NCBI RefSeq assembly: GCF_006475605.1
Contig: NZ_ML636837.1
Span: 624,584-688,583 of the forward strand
DNA from: Asticcacaulis tiandongensis
Lineage (GTDB): Bacteria > Pseudomonadota > Alphaproteobacteria > Caulobacterales > Caulobacteraceae
Reading direction: 5' to 3'
DNA: 64,000 bases
In this document: piece after piece, positions 7,923 through 15,896 of the stretch
Position numbering within the stretch: position 1 is the stretch's first letter
How the letters are laid out: every line of letters starts with the position of its first letter
The notes under the pieces: model-generated
Told to the model about the DNA's origin: nothing
What the model saw: only the letters and a program-made list of their open reading frames with translations
Databases searched by the model: none
Position numbers and translations under genes: made by a program

Positions 7923-8749
7923 GTAGAGGTAAAGGTCCTGTCGTGTTTAAGCTGGGCAATGGCGGCCCGTGCGCGGCTGACTTCGGTCAGGTCAATCTCG
8001 GCCATCAACACGGCCGGATGGTCGTGGTTGAGTCTGGCAATGACCTCACCCCAGGGATTAATGACCATTGACCGGCCAAAGGTGCGGCGGCCATCTTCGT
8101 GCTGACCACCCTGCGCCGGAGCGAGGATAAAGGCACCGGTTTCAATGGCGCGCGCCCTGAGCAGCACTTCCCAGTGCGCCTGGCCGGTCGGCACGGTAAA
8201 GGCGGCGGGCACGGCGATCATGGACGCACCCATTTGCGCCAGTGCGCGATAAAGATAGGCAAAACGCACATCATAACAAATGCTTAGGCCAAGATCACCA
8301 AAAGGGGTTGAGGCGGTGACGGCGCGTTCGCCGCCACGGATACCGCTGCTTTCACGGTAAACATCCCCGTTTGGGGTGGTGGCGTCAAACAGGTGAATCT
8401 TGTCATAAAAAGCCGAAATATCGCCTTTTTCGTCAAAATAAAGCGCACGGTTTACCGCCCGTTCTTCGCCCTCAAGGTCGCTTTTGACAATGGCCGAACC
8501 GAGCAGGGTTGGCACGACATAGCGTTTGGCCAGCGCCCTTATCCCCTGTACGCAGACGTCATCTTCGACGGTCGTGACGGCGGCGGCTTTTTGCGCCGGT
8601 CGCTGTTCCATGAGGTTGGAACATTCCGGCGTCAGGATGAGTTGCGCGCCCTGAGCCACGGCGGTTTCATAAAGCGGCGTCAGCTGGGCCAGTGCCGCCG
8701 TGGCGGTAGCCGGTGACGTGGCCTGAAGGAGGGCAACCTTAAAGGTCAT
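7919..8749 (-). CDS. Carbon-nitrogen hydrolase (nitrilase superfamily, Nit-type amidase)
   Basis: 276 aa. The catalytic triad of the superfamily is visible: Glu in LILTPECSN (near 42), Lys in FYDKIHLFD (near 121), and Cys in LSICYDVRF (near 156). The 'CYDVRF' context and the length fit the Nit1/Nit2 branch, whose studied members hydrolyse deaminated glutathione or omega-amides. That would make sense beside a glutaredoxin gene, but substrate assignment is inference. It is coupled to grxC by a 4-bp overlap on its 5' side and to the DUF1178 gene on its 3' side. Confidence 0.9.
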   Translation of the reverse strand: MTFKVALLQATSPATATAALAQLTPLYETAVAQGAQLILTPECSNLMEQRPAQKAAAVTTVEDDVCVQGIRALAKRYVVPTLLGSAIVKSDLEGEERAVNRALYFDEKGDISAFYDKIHLFDATTPNGDVYRESSGIRGGERAVTASTPFGDLGLSICYDVRFAYLYRALAQMGASMIAVPAAFTVPTGQAHWEVLLRARAIETGAFILAPAQGGQHEDGRRTFGRSMVINPWGEVIARLNHDHPAVLMAEIDLTEVSRARAAIAQLKHDRTFTST

Positions 8750-9018
8750 GCGGCGCCTTCCAGAAGCGGATCGAGACCGCCACGGGCCTCAAGCGCCAGC
8801 AGATCATCACAACCGCCGACATGCAGGCCGTCGATGAAGATTTGCGGGAAGGTGTTACGACCATTGGCACGTTCGTTCATCTCACGGCGCAGGTCAGGGT
8901 CGCTGGAGGCTATGATTTCCTTAAAGCCAGCGTTTTTCTTTTCAAACAAATCCTTTGCGCGCTCACAATAGGGGCACCAGGGTTTGGTATAGATTTCAAT
9001 GACGGCCATGTTACTCAC
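8746..9018 (-). CDS. grxC: Glutaredoxin 3
   Basis: Glutathione-dependent thiol-disulfide oxidoreductase. 90 aa, a full-length Grx fold with the dithiol active site CPYC (about residues 15-18). The cis-proline segment is TFPQIFIDG and the glutathione-binding GGCDDL follows. A second in-frame ATG at 9009 gives a product three residues shorter that starts MAVIEIY, also plausible. Its end overlaps the nitrilase start by 4 bp. Confidence 0.94.
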   Translation of the reverse strand: MSNMAVIEIYTKPWCPYCERAKDLFEKKNAGFKEIIASSDPDLRREMNERANGRNTFPQIFIDGLHVGGCDDLLALEARGGLDPLLEGAA

Positions 9019-9087
9019 TGAGTTAAAAACACTATTGTGTCATATAACCCTATATAGGCAAGGCAGACGACATTTTAAAGCCAGTGT

Positions 9088-9945
9088 TTATAGAGGCGCG
9101 GTCTGCGTGGCGGCGCGGGCGAGCACCAGACAGTCCACCCGCCGCACACCGCCTTTAAGGAGGGCCTCGGCACAGGCAGACAAAGTCGCGCCGGAGGTAA
9201 AGACATCATCGATCAGCAGAACATGCCGGCCTTTGAGGCGGCGCTCACCGGCCTCAGACAGGGCAAAGGCGTCTTTGACATTGGCCATGCGATCGGCCAT
9301 GCGGCCTTTGGCGGTGCGTGCCTGACTAAGTTGTTTGTGGGTCGGGCGAATACGGCGCAGGGCATCGGCTGAATAGTCGCGTTTGTGCTGGCGGGCCAGA
9401 GGACGGGCCAGTTCGGCGGCCTGATTGAAGCGCCGTTCAAACAGGCGGGACGGATGCAGGGGCACGGGCACCACGATATCGGCCTGAGACAGCAGATCAT
9501 TTCCGGCCCTTGACAGCCAGCCAAGCAGAACCGGCCTGAGGTCAAGGCGGTCGGCATGTTTAAAGGCCAGTATCAGGCCGCGTGACGCCTCATCATAGAG
9601 GCAGGCGGCGCGGGTGTGTTTGAACGGAAAAGGGGTCTGGCTGCAAAAGGTGCACAGGGCATCCGGCCCCATATAGAGGCCACCTTCGAAGGGACGGGCG
9701 CACATGGCGCAGCCTTCGTCACTGAGGAAGCGGATGGATGACCATGCCCCGGCGCTTAAGCCCGTGGCCTGAACTGTTCGGGGCGGCGCGGCGAAGTTGA
9801 TGACATCGGGGTCGGTATCGAGCGCCTGACGCGGGTAGAGGACTTCGATCATCTGGTCACAAGCGCTGCGCAGGCGTGGCAGAAGCGCCTGTTCGCTGAC
9901 AAACCGCTTCACACTTTTCGGAATGCGCTTTAAATGATCACGCAA
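9088..9945 (-). CDS. comF: ComF family protein (phosphoribosyltransferase-like)
   Basis: 285 aa. A four-cysteine zinc ribbon (CAMCARPF and CTFC) precedes a phosphoribosyltransferase-like domain. That domain has DIVVPVPLHPSRLFERRFNQ and the PRPP-loop signature LLIDDVFTSGATL. ComF proteins act in DNA uptake in naturally competent bacteria, but the gene is also widespread in species not known to be competent. The frame begins at TTG 9945, with no ATG before the conserved region. It lies 69 bp upstream of grxC and diverges from the methyltransferase gene. Confidence 0.88.
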   Translation of the reverse strand: MRDHLKRIPKSVKRFVSEQALLPRLRSACDQMIEVLYPRQALDTDPDVINFAAPPRTVQATGLSAGAWSSIRFLSDEGCAMCARPFEGGLYMGPDALCTFCSQTPFPFKHTRAACLYDEASRGLILAFKHADRLDLRPVLLGWLSRAGNDLLSQADIVVPVPLHPSRLFERRFNQAAELARPLARQHKRDYSADALRRIRPTHKQLSQARTAKGRMADRMANVKDAFALSEAGERRLKGRHVLLIDDVFTSGATLSACAEALLKGGVRRVDCLVLARAATQTAPL

Positions 9946-9982
9946 AGTCGATCCCCCGTAAAGCCCCTTGCAAAGATAGCTT

Positions 9983-10858
9983 ATGACAACACCACGCCTG
10001 TTTGATCGTCAACTGCTGAGAGGTCGCCTGAAACGCACAGCGGCAGATTTTGGTCAGGCCAATTTTCTGAAGGTCCGGGCCATTGAGGATTGTCTGGACA
10101 CCCTGTCAGCGATTAACCGCCTGTTTCCGGTGGCACTGGATATCGGCAGCCGTGACGGCAGTTTTAGGCGCGAACTGGCGTCGTCGCCGGTGGCCCCGAA
10201 GATCGGCTATCTGATCGAGGCGGATATGATTGCCGGATCGGCGCAGGTGGTGATGGATGAGGAGGCCCTGCCTTTTGCCGATAACGCCCTTGATCTGGTG
10301 GTGTCGTCATTAGCGCTGCACACGGTCAATGATCTGCCGGGGGCGCTGGTGCAGATCGGGAGGGCGCTGAAGCCGGATGGTTTGTTCATAGCTTCGATCT
10401 TTGGTGGTGAGACGCTGAAGGAGTTGCGTGGCGTGCTGATGGAGGCCGAGCTTGAGGTGCGCGGTGGGGCGGGGGCGCGGATTGCCCCCTTTGCCGAAAG
10501 TTTTGACTGTGTGGATTTGCTCAGACGTGCCGGTTTCAATATGCCGGTCGTCGATAGTGACAAGGTCAGTGTCAGCTATGCGCACCCGTTGAAACTATTG
10601 CAGGATTTGCGGGCCATGGGCGAGACCAATATCCTGTATGACCGGCCACGCAAGGGATTGAATCGCGCCATTCTCGAGCGGGCCTTTACACTGTATGCCG
10701 AGCGGTTTCCGGCTGAGGACGGCGGGATTACGGCGACGTTTGAAATCATTACCCTGTCAGGCTGGACACCTCATGAAAGCCAGCAAAAGCCCCTGAGGCC
10801 CGGATCAGCCAAGGTAAGGCTGGCGGATGCGTTAGGGGTTAAGGAAGGCAAGCTTTAG
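9983..10858 (+). CDS. SAM-dependent methyltransferase, BioC/NDUFAF5-like
   Basis: 291 aa. Class I methyltransferase fold: motif I is degenerate (ALDIGSRDGSFRREL, near residues 50-64), followed by an acidic LIEADM and the post-motif DLVVSSLALHTVNDLPGALVQIGRALKPDGLFIASIFGG. The N-terminal 'FDRQLLRGRLKRTAADF' resembles the BioC-like family that includes mitochondrial NDUFAF5. Actual substrate unknown. The C-terminal ATFEIITLSGWTPHESQQKPLRPGSA is typical of the alphaproteobacterial group. Divergent from comF with only 37 bp between. Confidence 0.85.
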   Translation: MTTPRLFDRQLLRGRLKRTAADFGQANFLKVRAIEDCLDTLSAINRLFPVALDIGSRDGSFRRELASSPVAPKIGYLIEADMIAGSAQVVMDEEALPFADNALDLVVSSLALHTVNDLPGALVQIGRALKPDGLFIASIFGGETLKELRGVLMEAELEVRGGAGARIAPFAESFDCVDLLRRAGFNMPVVDSDKVSVSYAHPLKLLQDLRAMGETNILYDRPRKGLNRAILERAFTLYAERFPAEDGGITATFEIITLSGWTPHESQQKPLRPGSAKVRLADALGVKEGKL

Positions 10859-11286
10859 CGGCCGCGATAGGGCTCGCAGGCAATGCCATCATTATCGCTG
10901 TCCATGTGTGCGCCATATTCCGGTTCGTGACTGTAGATGGGGGCGATACCACGGGCGCGGGCTTCGGCACAATTTCGGGGGACAATAGCGGCGTGATGAC
11001 GCGTCACAATAGGTGCTGGTTCTTCGAGAAAATTATCGGTGGCTGGCGGCTCTGCCTGTCTGGCGACGTGTGCCGGTCTATCCTGATAAAAGGTAACCGG
11101 AGTAAGGTCTTGTGCCTGAGCGGCTGTGGGTTGCGCCTGAAGCAGATTTTGCAGGGGGACTTTGCCGGTTACCACATAGATGAATATGAAGCCAAAAATC
11201 ACCGCTGCCAGTACATAGTCAAGACCATTGGCCTGACGTCTGTTGGCTTGACGCTTTTCGCGATTATGTGATGCCGGTCTGCGCAA
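10855..11286 (-). CDS. Excalibur-domain membrane-anchored protein
   Basis: 143 aa. A basic N-terminus is followed by one hydrophobic helix (YVLAAVIFGFIFIYVVTG), an alanine/proline linker and a C-terminal Excalibur domain. The domain has the calcium-binding signature DSDNDGIACE with a preceding NCAEARARG, giving the usual Cys pair. Excalibur domains are extracellular calcium-binding modules whose partner is usually unknown. The frame opens at TTG 11286. It overlaps the methyltransferase tail by 4 bp on the opposite strand. Confidence 0.82.
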   Translation of the reverse strand: MRRPASHNREKRQANRRQANGLDYVLAAVIFGFIFIYVVTGKVPLQNLLQAQPTAAQAQDLTPVTFYQDRPAHVARQAEPPATDNFLEEPAPIVTRHHAAIVPRNCAEARARGIAPIYSHEPEYGAHMDSDNDGIACEPYRGR

Positions 11287-11361
11287 CCTGTTTCCCCTTA
11301 GCTGTTTGCCAGAGTAAGGGAGCGCGCTTAATCTATGGTTGCATTTTATGGTTAGCGGGCA

Positions 11362-12633
11362 TCAAATTTTCAATGCCTGCTCCAGTATATCCAGGCCTTC
11401 GGAGAGTATGGCGTCAGAGGCGGTCAGAGGGGCCAGCAGACGGATCGTATTGCCGAATACTCCGCATGACAAAAGGATCAGGCCGAGATCCTGAGCCTTT
11501 GTGGTGACGGCTTTGGTGGTGGCGGCGTCGGGTTTGCCGTCCGCATCGACAATATCAAAAGCAATCATTGCCCCTAGTCCGCGAATGTGACGGATGGGCA
11601 GGCTGGTGTTTTTCTGAGCGAGGACATCAAGGCGCGACAGGATGGTTTTGCCCTGACGGTTGGCGGCGTCGAGCAGGTTTTCAGTATCGATGACCTCAAG
11701 CACCGCGAGAGCCGCCGCGCAGGCGACCGGATTGCCACCGTAGGTGCCGCCCAAGCCGCCGGTAAGGGGGGCGTCCATGACCTCGGAACGGCCTATGACA
11801 CCGGAAATCGGATAGCCGCCGCCGAGCGATTTGGCGATGGTGATGAGGTCAGGTTTGATAGGCGCATATTCAATGGCGAACATCTTGCCGGTGCGGCCAA
11901 AGCCGGTCTGAACCTCATCGACAATCAATAGGATACCGTGCCGGTCGGCAATGTCGCGCAAGGCGCGCAACAGTTCAGGCGGGGTGATGAGGAAGCCGCC
12001 TTCGCCCTGAACCGGCTCGATGATAAAGGCGGCCACGGCGGTTGGGTCGATGTCGGCACGGAACAGGAAATCGAGGCTTTTGAGGGTATCGGCGACAGTG
12101 ACGTCAAAGCTGTCGTGCGGGAAGGGCAGGTGATAGACGCCGGCCTGCGGCGGGCCGAGGTCTTTTTTATAGGGCTGCACCTTACCGGTCAGGGCCGAGG
12201 TCAGGGCGGTGCGGCCATGAAAGCCGCCGCTGAAGGCGATAATGCCGTCGCGTTCCGTATAGGCGCGGGCGATTTTGATGGCGTTTTCGACGGCCTCGGC
12301 ACCGGTGGTGAACAGGGCCGTCTTGGCGGGGCCATCAATCGGGGCCAGTGCGTTCAGTTTTTCGGCCAATTTGATATAGGTTTCATAGGGCGCGACCTGA
12401 AACGCCGTATGGGTAAAGGCGTTCAGTTGTTCAAGGATGGCGGCCTGCACCTTAGGGTGGCGGTGGCCGGTATTGAGCACGGCAATGCCGCCGGCGCAGT
12501 CGATATAGCGTTTGCCTTCGACATCCCACAGTTCGGCGTTTTCAGCACGGGCGGCATAGAGGGTGGTGGCATGTCCTATGCCACGCGGTACGGCCGCGTT
12601 ACGACGGGCAATCAGGTCAGCATTGGTGGGCAT
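11362..12633 (-). CDS. gabT: 4-aminobutyrate-2-oxoglutarate transaminase
   Basis: PLP enzyme moving the amino group of GABA (or a related omega-amino acid) to 2-oxoglutarate. 423 aa from the ATG at 12633, preceded by an AGGGAG site and matching the family length; the frame stays open upstream but without similarity. Class III aminotransferase features: FTTGAEAVENAIKIAR, FSGGFHGRT, IVDEVQTGFGRTG, and the PLP lysine in TIAKSLGGGYPISG. The start MPTNADLIARRNAAVPRG is typical of GabT. No succinate-semialdehyde dehydrogenase gene is adjacent, so the physiological substrate may differ. Confidence 0.92.
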   Translation of the reverse strand: MPTNADLIARRNAAVPRGIGHATTLYAARAENAELWDVEGKRYIDCAGGIAVLNTGHRHPKVQAAILEQLNAFTHTAFQVAPYETYIKLAEKLNALAPIDGPAKTALFTTGAEAVENAIKIARAYTERDGIIAFSGGFHGRTALTSALTGKVQPYKKDLGPPQAGVYHLPFPHDSFDVTVADTLKSLDFLFRADIDPTAVAAFIIEPVQGEGGFLITPPELLRALRDIADRHGILLIVDEVQTGFGRTGKMFAIEYAPIKPDLITIAKSLGGGYPISGVIGRSEVMDAPLTGGLGGTYGGNPVACAAALAVLEVIDTENLLDAANRQGKTILSRLDVLAQKNTSLPIRHIRGLGAMIAFDIVDADGKPDAATTKAVTTKAQDLGLILLSCGVFGNTIRLLAPLTASDAILSEGLDILEQALKI

Positions 12634-12735
12634 GGACACGGCTCCCTCTGTTCCGGATAAGAGAGAGTACGCCAGTCCTGAAATGCGGCAAGCCGGATTG
12701 TGATCACAATTTGGCGAGGTCTGGCGCAGGATTTG

Positions 12736-12786
12736 CCCCCTCCGGCGAGACAAGCTCGCCACCTCCCCCGTAAACAGGGGAGGATG
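12736..12786 (-). repeat. Dispersed two-hairpin intergenic repeat, copy 1 (3' of radC)
   Basis: Read on the plus strand: a C-rich start, stem GGCGAG/CTCGCC, then CCTCCCC...GGGGAGG and a terminal ATG. The CATCCTCCCC end abuts the radC stop codon, 1 bp away. Similar elements recur about ten times in the window. Confidence 0.8.
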
Positions 12787-12787
12787 A

Positions 12788-13519
12788 TTAGATTGCGCCG
12801 AGGTTTTTCAGGCTGGCTATGCCTTCGCGGGCAACGATCAGGTGATCGTGGACGCTGATTTTCAGCGGTTTTCCAGCGGCGACAATGGCGCGGGTCATGT
12901 CGATATCGCCCTGCGACGGCATGGGGTCACCTGAGGGGTGATTGTGCACAAGGATCACAGAGCTGGCAGAGAGTTCAAGGGCGCGGCGCATGATCTCACG
13001 CGGATAGGCGGGGGCATGATCGACTGTGCCGTGGCCCATGACCTCATCGGCGATAAGCTGATGCTTTTTATCAAGGAACAGGCAGCGGAACTGTTCACGC
13101 GGTTCGTGGGCCAGCGTCACCTTGAGGTAGGATAAAAGCGCCTGCCATGAGGCGATGACGGTGGTACGTTTCAAAGGCTCGGCCAGAAGCCTGCGGGTCG
13201 CCTCGAACATCAGGTGTAGATCAAGGGCGATGTCGCGGGTCATGTTGAGGCTGCGGCCCCTGTTGTCGAGTGCTGACACCTGAAGCATGTCTTCAAGCGG
13301 GGCCGACAGGACAGCGGGGAGATTGCCGAAACGGGCAATCAGGGCCTTGGCCAGCGGTTTGACATCGCGCTGGGGGATCGAGCGGAAGAGGAACAGCTCA
13401 AGGATTTCATAGTCGGGCAGGGTCGAGACGCCGGATTTACGGGCGCGATCACGCAGGCGCTGACGGTGGCCGCCATGATCCGGGGCTAAAGGCTCAGACT
13501 CAAAGCACCCCTCAGCCAT
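12788..13519 (-). CDS. radC: RadC family JAB/MPN domain protein
   Basis: 243 aa. The N-terminus has a helical domain (HRQRLRDRARKSG, then LPDYEILELFLF). The C-terminal JAB domain shows the metalloprotease-like signature: HNHPSGDPMPSQGDID (HxH-P-S-G-D-P-x-P-S-x-x-D) with an upstream acidic EVMGHGTVDH. RadC was named for DNA repair, but that role is disputed and its biochemical activity is unproven. It starts 3 bp after the map stop, so map and radC are probably cotranscribed. Confidence 0.93.
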   Translation of the reverse strand: MAEGCFESEPLAPDHGGHRQRLRDRARKSGVSTLPDYEILELFLFRSIPQRDVKPLAKALIARFGNLPAVLSAPLEDMLQVSALDNRGRSLNMTRDIALDLHLMFEATRRLLAEPLKRTTVIASWQALLSYLKVTLAHEPREQFRCLFLDKKHQLIADEVMGHGTVDHAPAYPREIMRRALELSASSVILVHNHPSGDPMPSQGDIDMTRAIVAAGKPLKISVHDHLIVAREGIASLKNLGAI

Positions 13520-13522
13520 GAA

Positions 13523-14341
13523 TTACAGTACCGGTTGCGGGCGGAACAGGGCCGAATCCGTAAAGATTTCAATGCCGTCTTTGGTGACGCCGATGCTGTG
13601 CTCGCATTGGGCGGTCAGGGATTTGTCACGCGTTACCGCGGTCCAGCCGTCGCTTAGGACCTTCACGTCCGGACGGCCGAGATTGATCATAGGTTCAACC
13701 GTGAAGAACATGCCTTCCTTGAGGACGGGGCCTGTGCCCTTACGGCCGAAATGCAGGACATTGGGGGTGTCGTGGAAGACGCGCCCCAGACCGTGACCGC
13801 AGAAATCACGCACCACTGAACAGCGCTGGGCCTCGGCATAGGTCTGAATGGCGTGGGCGATGTCGCCAAAGGTGTTACCGGGCTTGATTTCAGCCAGACC
13901 GAGACGCATGGATTCGTAGGTCACATCCACGAGACGCCGTGATTTGGGGTTAACCTGCCCGACTTCGTACATGCGGGAGGTGTCGCCGTGCCAGCCATCG
14001 ACGATGACGGTGACGTCGATATTGGTGATGTCGCCTTCCTTCAGGGTCTTATCGGAAGGGATGCCATGGCAGACGACGTGGTTGGTCGAGATGCATACCG
14101 TATGCTGATAGCCGCGATAATAGAGGCAGGCCGGAAGGGCGCCATTATCAAGGACAAACTGACGCGCCAGATCATCGAGGTATGCGGTTTTGACGCCCGG
14201 AACGACATAGGGGATCAGCATATCAAGGCATTCTGAGGCCAGTTTACCGGCGCGGCGCATGCCTGCGAAATCCTCAGGGCTATGGATACGAATCGAGTCG
14301 GAACGGGTGAGATAATCGGAATCTGTGGTCATGGGCGGCAA
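13523..14341 (-). CDS. map: Type I methionine aminopeptidase
   Basis: Removes the initiator methionine from nascent proteins. 272 aa. The pita-bread metal ligands are recognisable: NIDVTVIVDGWHGDTSRMY (two Asp), HGLGRVFHDTP (His), FTVEPMI (Glu) and TAQCEHSIGVT (Glu). No N-terminal zinc finger, so it is the short bacterial type. It diverges from mipZ across 165 bp and leads the map-radC pair. Confidence 0.95.
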   Translation of the reverse strand: MPPMTTDSDYLTRSDSIRIHSPEDFAGMRRAGKLASECLDMLIPYVVPGVKTAYLDDLARQFVLDNGALPACLYYRGYQHTVCISTNHVVCHGIPSDKTLKEGDITNIDVTVIVDGWHGDTSRMYEVGQVNPKSRRLVDVTYESMRLGLAEIKPGNTFGDIAHAIQTYAEAQRCSVVRDFCGHGLGRVFHDTPNVLHFGRKGTGPVLKEGMFFTVEPMINLGRPDVKVLSDGWTAVTRDKSLTAQCEHSIGVTKDGIEIFTDSALFRPQPVL

Positions 14342-14423
14342 TATAGTCGCTCCGGCACGCCATTTCCAGAACCTATTTTACAAGGGTTTACGCTATGATG
14401 CACATGAATCCTTGCGCCAAAGG

Positions 14424-14438
14424 TTAACGAAAGATTGA
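14424..14438 (+). promoter_or_regulatory. CtrA-like box upstream of mipZ (one mismatch)
   Basis: TTAA at 14424 and TTGA at 14435 are separated by 7 bp, one mismatch from the Caulobacter CtrA consensus TTAA-N7-TTAA. It lies about 70 bp upstream of mipZ in the map-mipZ divergent gap. A single AT-rich match of this kind is weak evidence. Confidence 0.2.
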
Positions 14439-14506
14439 CGCGGGCCTTAAGTCGCCCGACATTATGCGCTGACCGGCGAAGGTGAGTCGGGGGTGGAGTA
14501 GGGCTT

Positions 14507-15394
14507 ATGTCAAACGCGCGTATTCTGGTATTTGGCAATGAAAAGGGCGGCGCGGGTAAATCGACCGTCGCCATGCATGTGGCTACGGCCTTGCTGCATC
14601 AGGGAAAGAGGGTCGCGATCATTGATCTTGATCTCAGGCAGCGGTCGTTGTCGCACTTCTTTGAAAACCGCAAGAAGTGGGCGGCGGCCAATGAGAAAAT
14701 CCTGCCGCATGCGACGGAGCCGTTTTTGCACAAAAATCCGGCGGAGCTGCTGAAGGTGCCGGAGGCTGAGGCCAAGGGCATTTTTGATCGGGCCTTAAGC
14801 GAGGCCATCGATACGGCAGACTATGTGATCATTGATACGCCGGGCGGCGATCATGTCCTGTCACGCCGCGCCCATGCGGTGGGGCATGTCATCATCACGC
14901 CGATGAATGACAGCTTCATTGACTTTGATCTGCTGGGGCAGGTCGATCCGGTGACGTTAGAGGTCAAGCGGCCGTCTATTTATGCTGAAACCGTGTGGAA
15001 TTCGCGCAAGCAGCGCGCGCAATGGGACGGCAAGACGATTGACTGGATCGTGCTGCGTAACCGTCTGGCGACCAATGAGGCACGCAACCGTAAACGCGTC
15101 GATGAACGGGTCAGGGCCTTAGGCAAGCGTATCGGATTTCGTGTCGCCGCCGGTCTGCGTGATCGGGTGATTTACCGCGAACTGTTTCCGTTTGGTTTGA
15201 CGGTGCTTGATCTGTCGGCGGATATTCGCCCTGTGCCGACCTCACTGGCGCAGGTATCGGCACGGCAGGAGCTTAGGGCGGTGATGATGGAGCTTGAGCT
15301 GGAAAACGATGACGTCGTCAGCGCCCAGATTACCGAACTCGGTGAGGCTGAACCGTTTGAGGCCGATGAGGACGATTATGAGGCGGTAGATTAG
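14507..15394 (+). CDS. mipZ: Division-plane positioning ATPase MipZ
   Basis: ParA/MinD-type ATPase that, in Caulobacter, forms a gradient from the pole-bound ParB-parS complex and blocks FtsZ assembly away from midcell. 295 aa. Deviant Walker A KGGAGKST is at residues 13-20. Switch I is in VAIIDLDLRQRSLSHFFENR, a MipZ hallmark including the RQRSL stretch. Walker B is DYVIIDTPGGDH. Then come ITPMNDSFIDFDLLGQ and WIVLRNRLATNEARN. The acidic C-terminus is expected. MipZ is confined to alphaproteobacteria, so this is the best lineage marker in the window. Its stop shares a base with the start of the next gene. Confidence 0.97.
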   Translation: MSNARILVFGNEKGGAGKSTVAMHVATALLHQGKRVAIIDLDLRQRSLSHFFENRKKWAAANEKILPHATEPFLHKNPAELLKVPEAEAKGIFDRALSEAIDTADYVIIDTPGGDHVLSRRAHAVGHVIITPMNDSFIDFDLLGQVDPVTLEVKRPSIYAETVWNSRKQRAQWDGKTIDWIVLRNRLATNEARNRKRVDERVRALGKRIGFRVAAGLRDRVIYRELFPFGLTVLDLSADIRPVPTSLAQVSARQELRAVMMELELENDDVVSAQITELGEAEPFEADEDDYEAVD

Positions 15395-15846
15395 TGTACC
15401 TTCTGATCGGCGCTGCGGCGGCGCTTGTTTTCTTTATATGGCTGGGGCGTCGGGCGAAGTCCGGTAAGCTGAAAAAAGGCCCGTGGTTCCGGCAGGGGCG
15501 CACGATTGCCGCTGTGTTTGCCGTCGGTTTAGGGATTGCGGCGGTAGTGGCCTTTATGCGCGGGCAGTGGATACTGGGGTCGATACTGGGGTCGCTGTCG
15601 GCATCGGTGGCCGGTGGCACGCGTTATAACTGGCGGATGGGAGATGAGGCGACAGAGCCTCAGGTCTATACGCTGGCGGAGCGGGAGGCCTTTCGCACAC
15701 TGGGCCTCGAGGTCGGTGCTGATCGTAAAACCATTATCGCCGCCTGGAAAAAGCGGATGAAATCGGCACATCCGGATCAGGGCGGTGACGCGCAGAGAGC
15801 GGCGCGTCTGAATGCGGCACGAGATGTGTTGCTTAAGCGGCGTTAA
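15394..15846 (+). CDS. Membrane-bound J-domain protein coupled to mipZ
   Basis: 150 aa from a GTG that overlaps the mipZ stop by 1 bp. Two hydrophobic segments come first (LLIGAAAALVFFIWLG and IAAVFAVGLGIAAVVAFM). The C-terminal ~55 residues (REAFRTLGLEVGADRKTIIAAWKKRMKSAHPDQ) form a compact J-domain with the essential HPD tripeptide. The layout resembles Tim14/Pam18-type J-proteins, which stimulate Hsp70 at a membrane. In this family it would recruit DnaK; the client is unknown. Coupling to mipZ may be simple operon economy. Confidence 0.85.
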   Translation: MYLLIGAAAALVFFIWLGRRAKSGKLKKGPWFRQGRTIAAVFAVGLGIAAVVAFMRGQWILGSILGSLSASVAGGTRYNWRMGDEATEPQVYTLAEREAFRTLGLEVGADRKTIIAAWKKRMKSAHPDQGGDAQRAARLNAARDVLLKRR

Positions 15847-15867
15847 GGCGATTGGTCTATAGACGCC

Positions 15868-15891
15868 GATACAATTTTTCTGCATTGTATT
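15868..15891. promoter_or_regulatory. Putative autoregulatory operator of the MocR-type regulator
   Basis: GATACAAT (15868-15875) and ATTGTATT (15884-15891) form an inverted repeat with an 8-bp spacer, ending 5 bp before the regulator's ATG. The same arms occur in the gap between the two divergent genes downstream of the regulator. MocR and other GntR-type regulators commonly bind such repeats near their own promoters. Confidence 0.6.
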
Positions 15892-15896
15892 TATCC

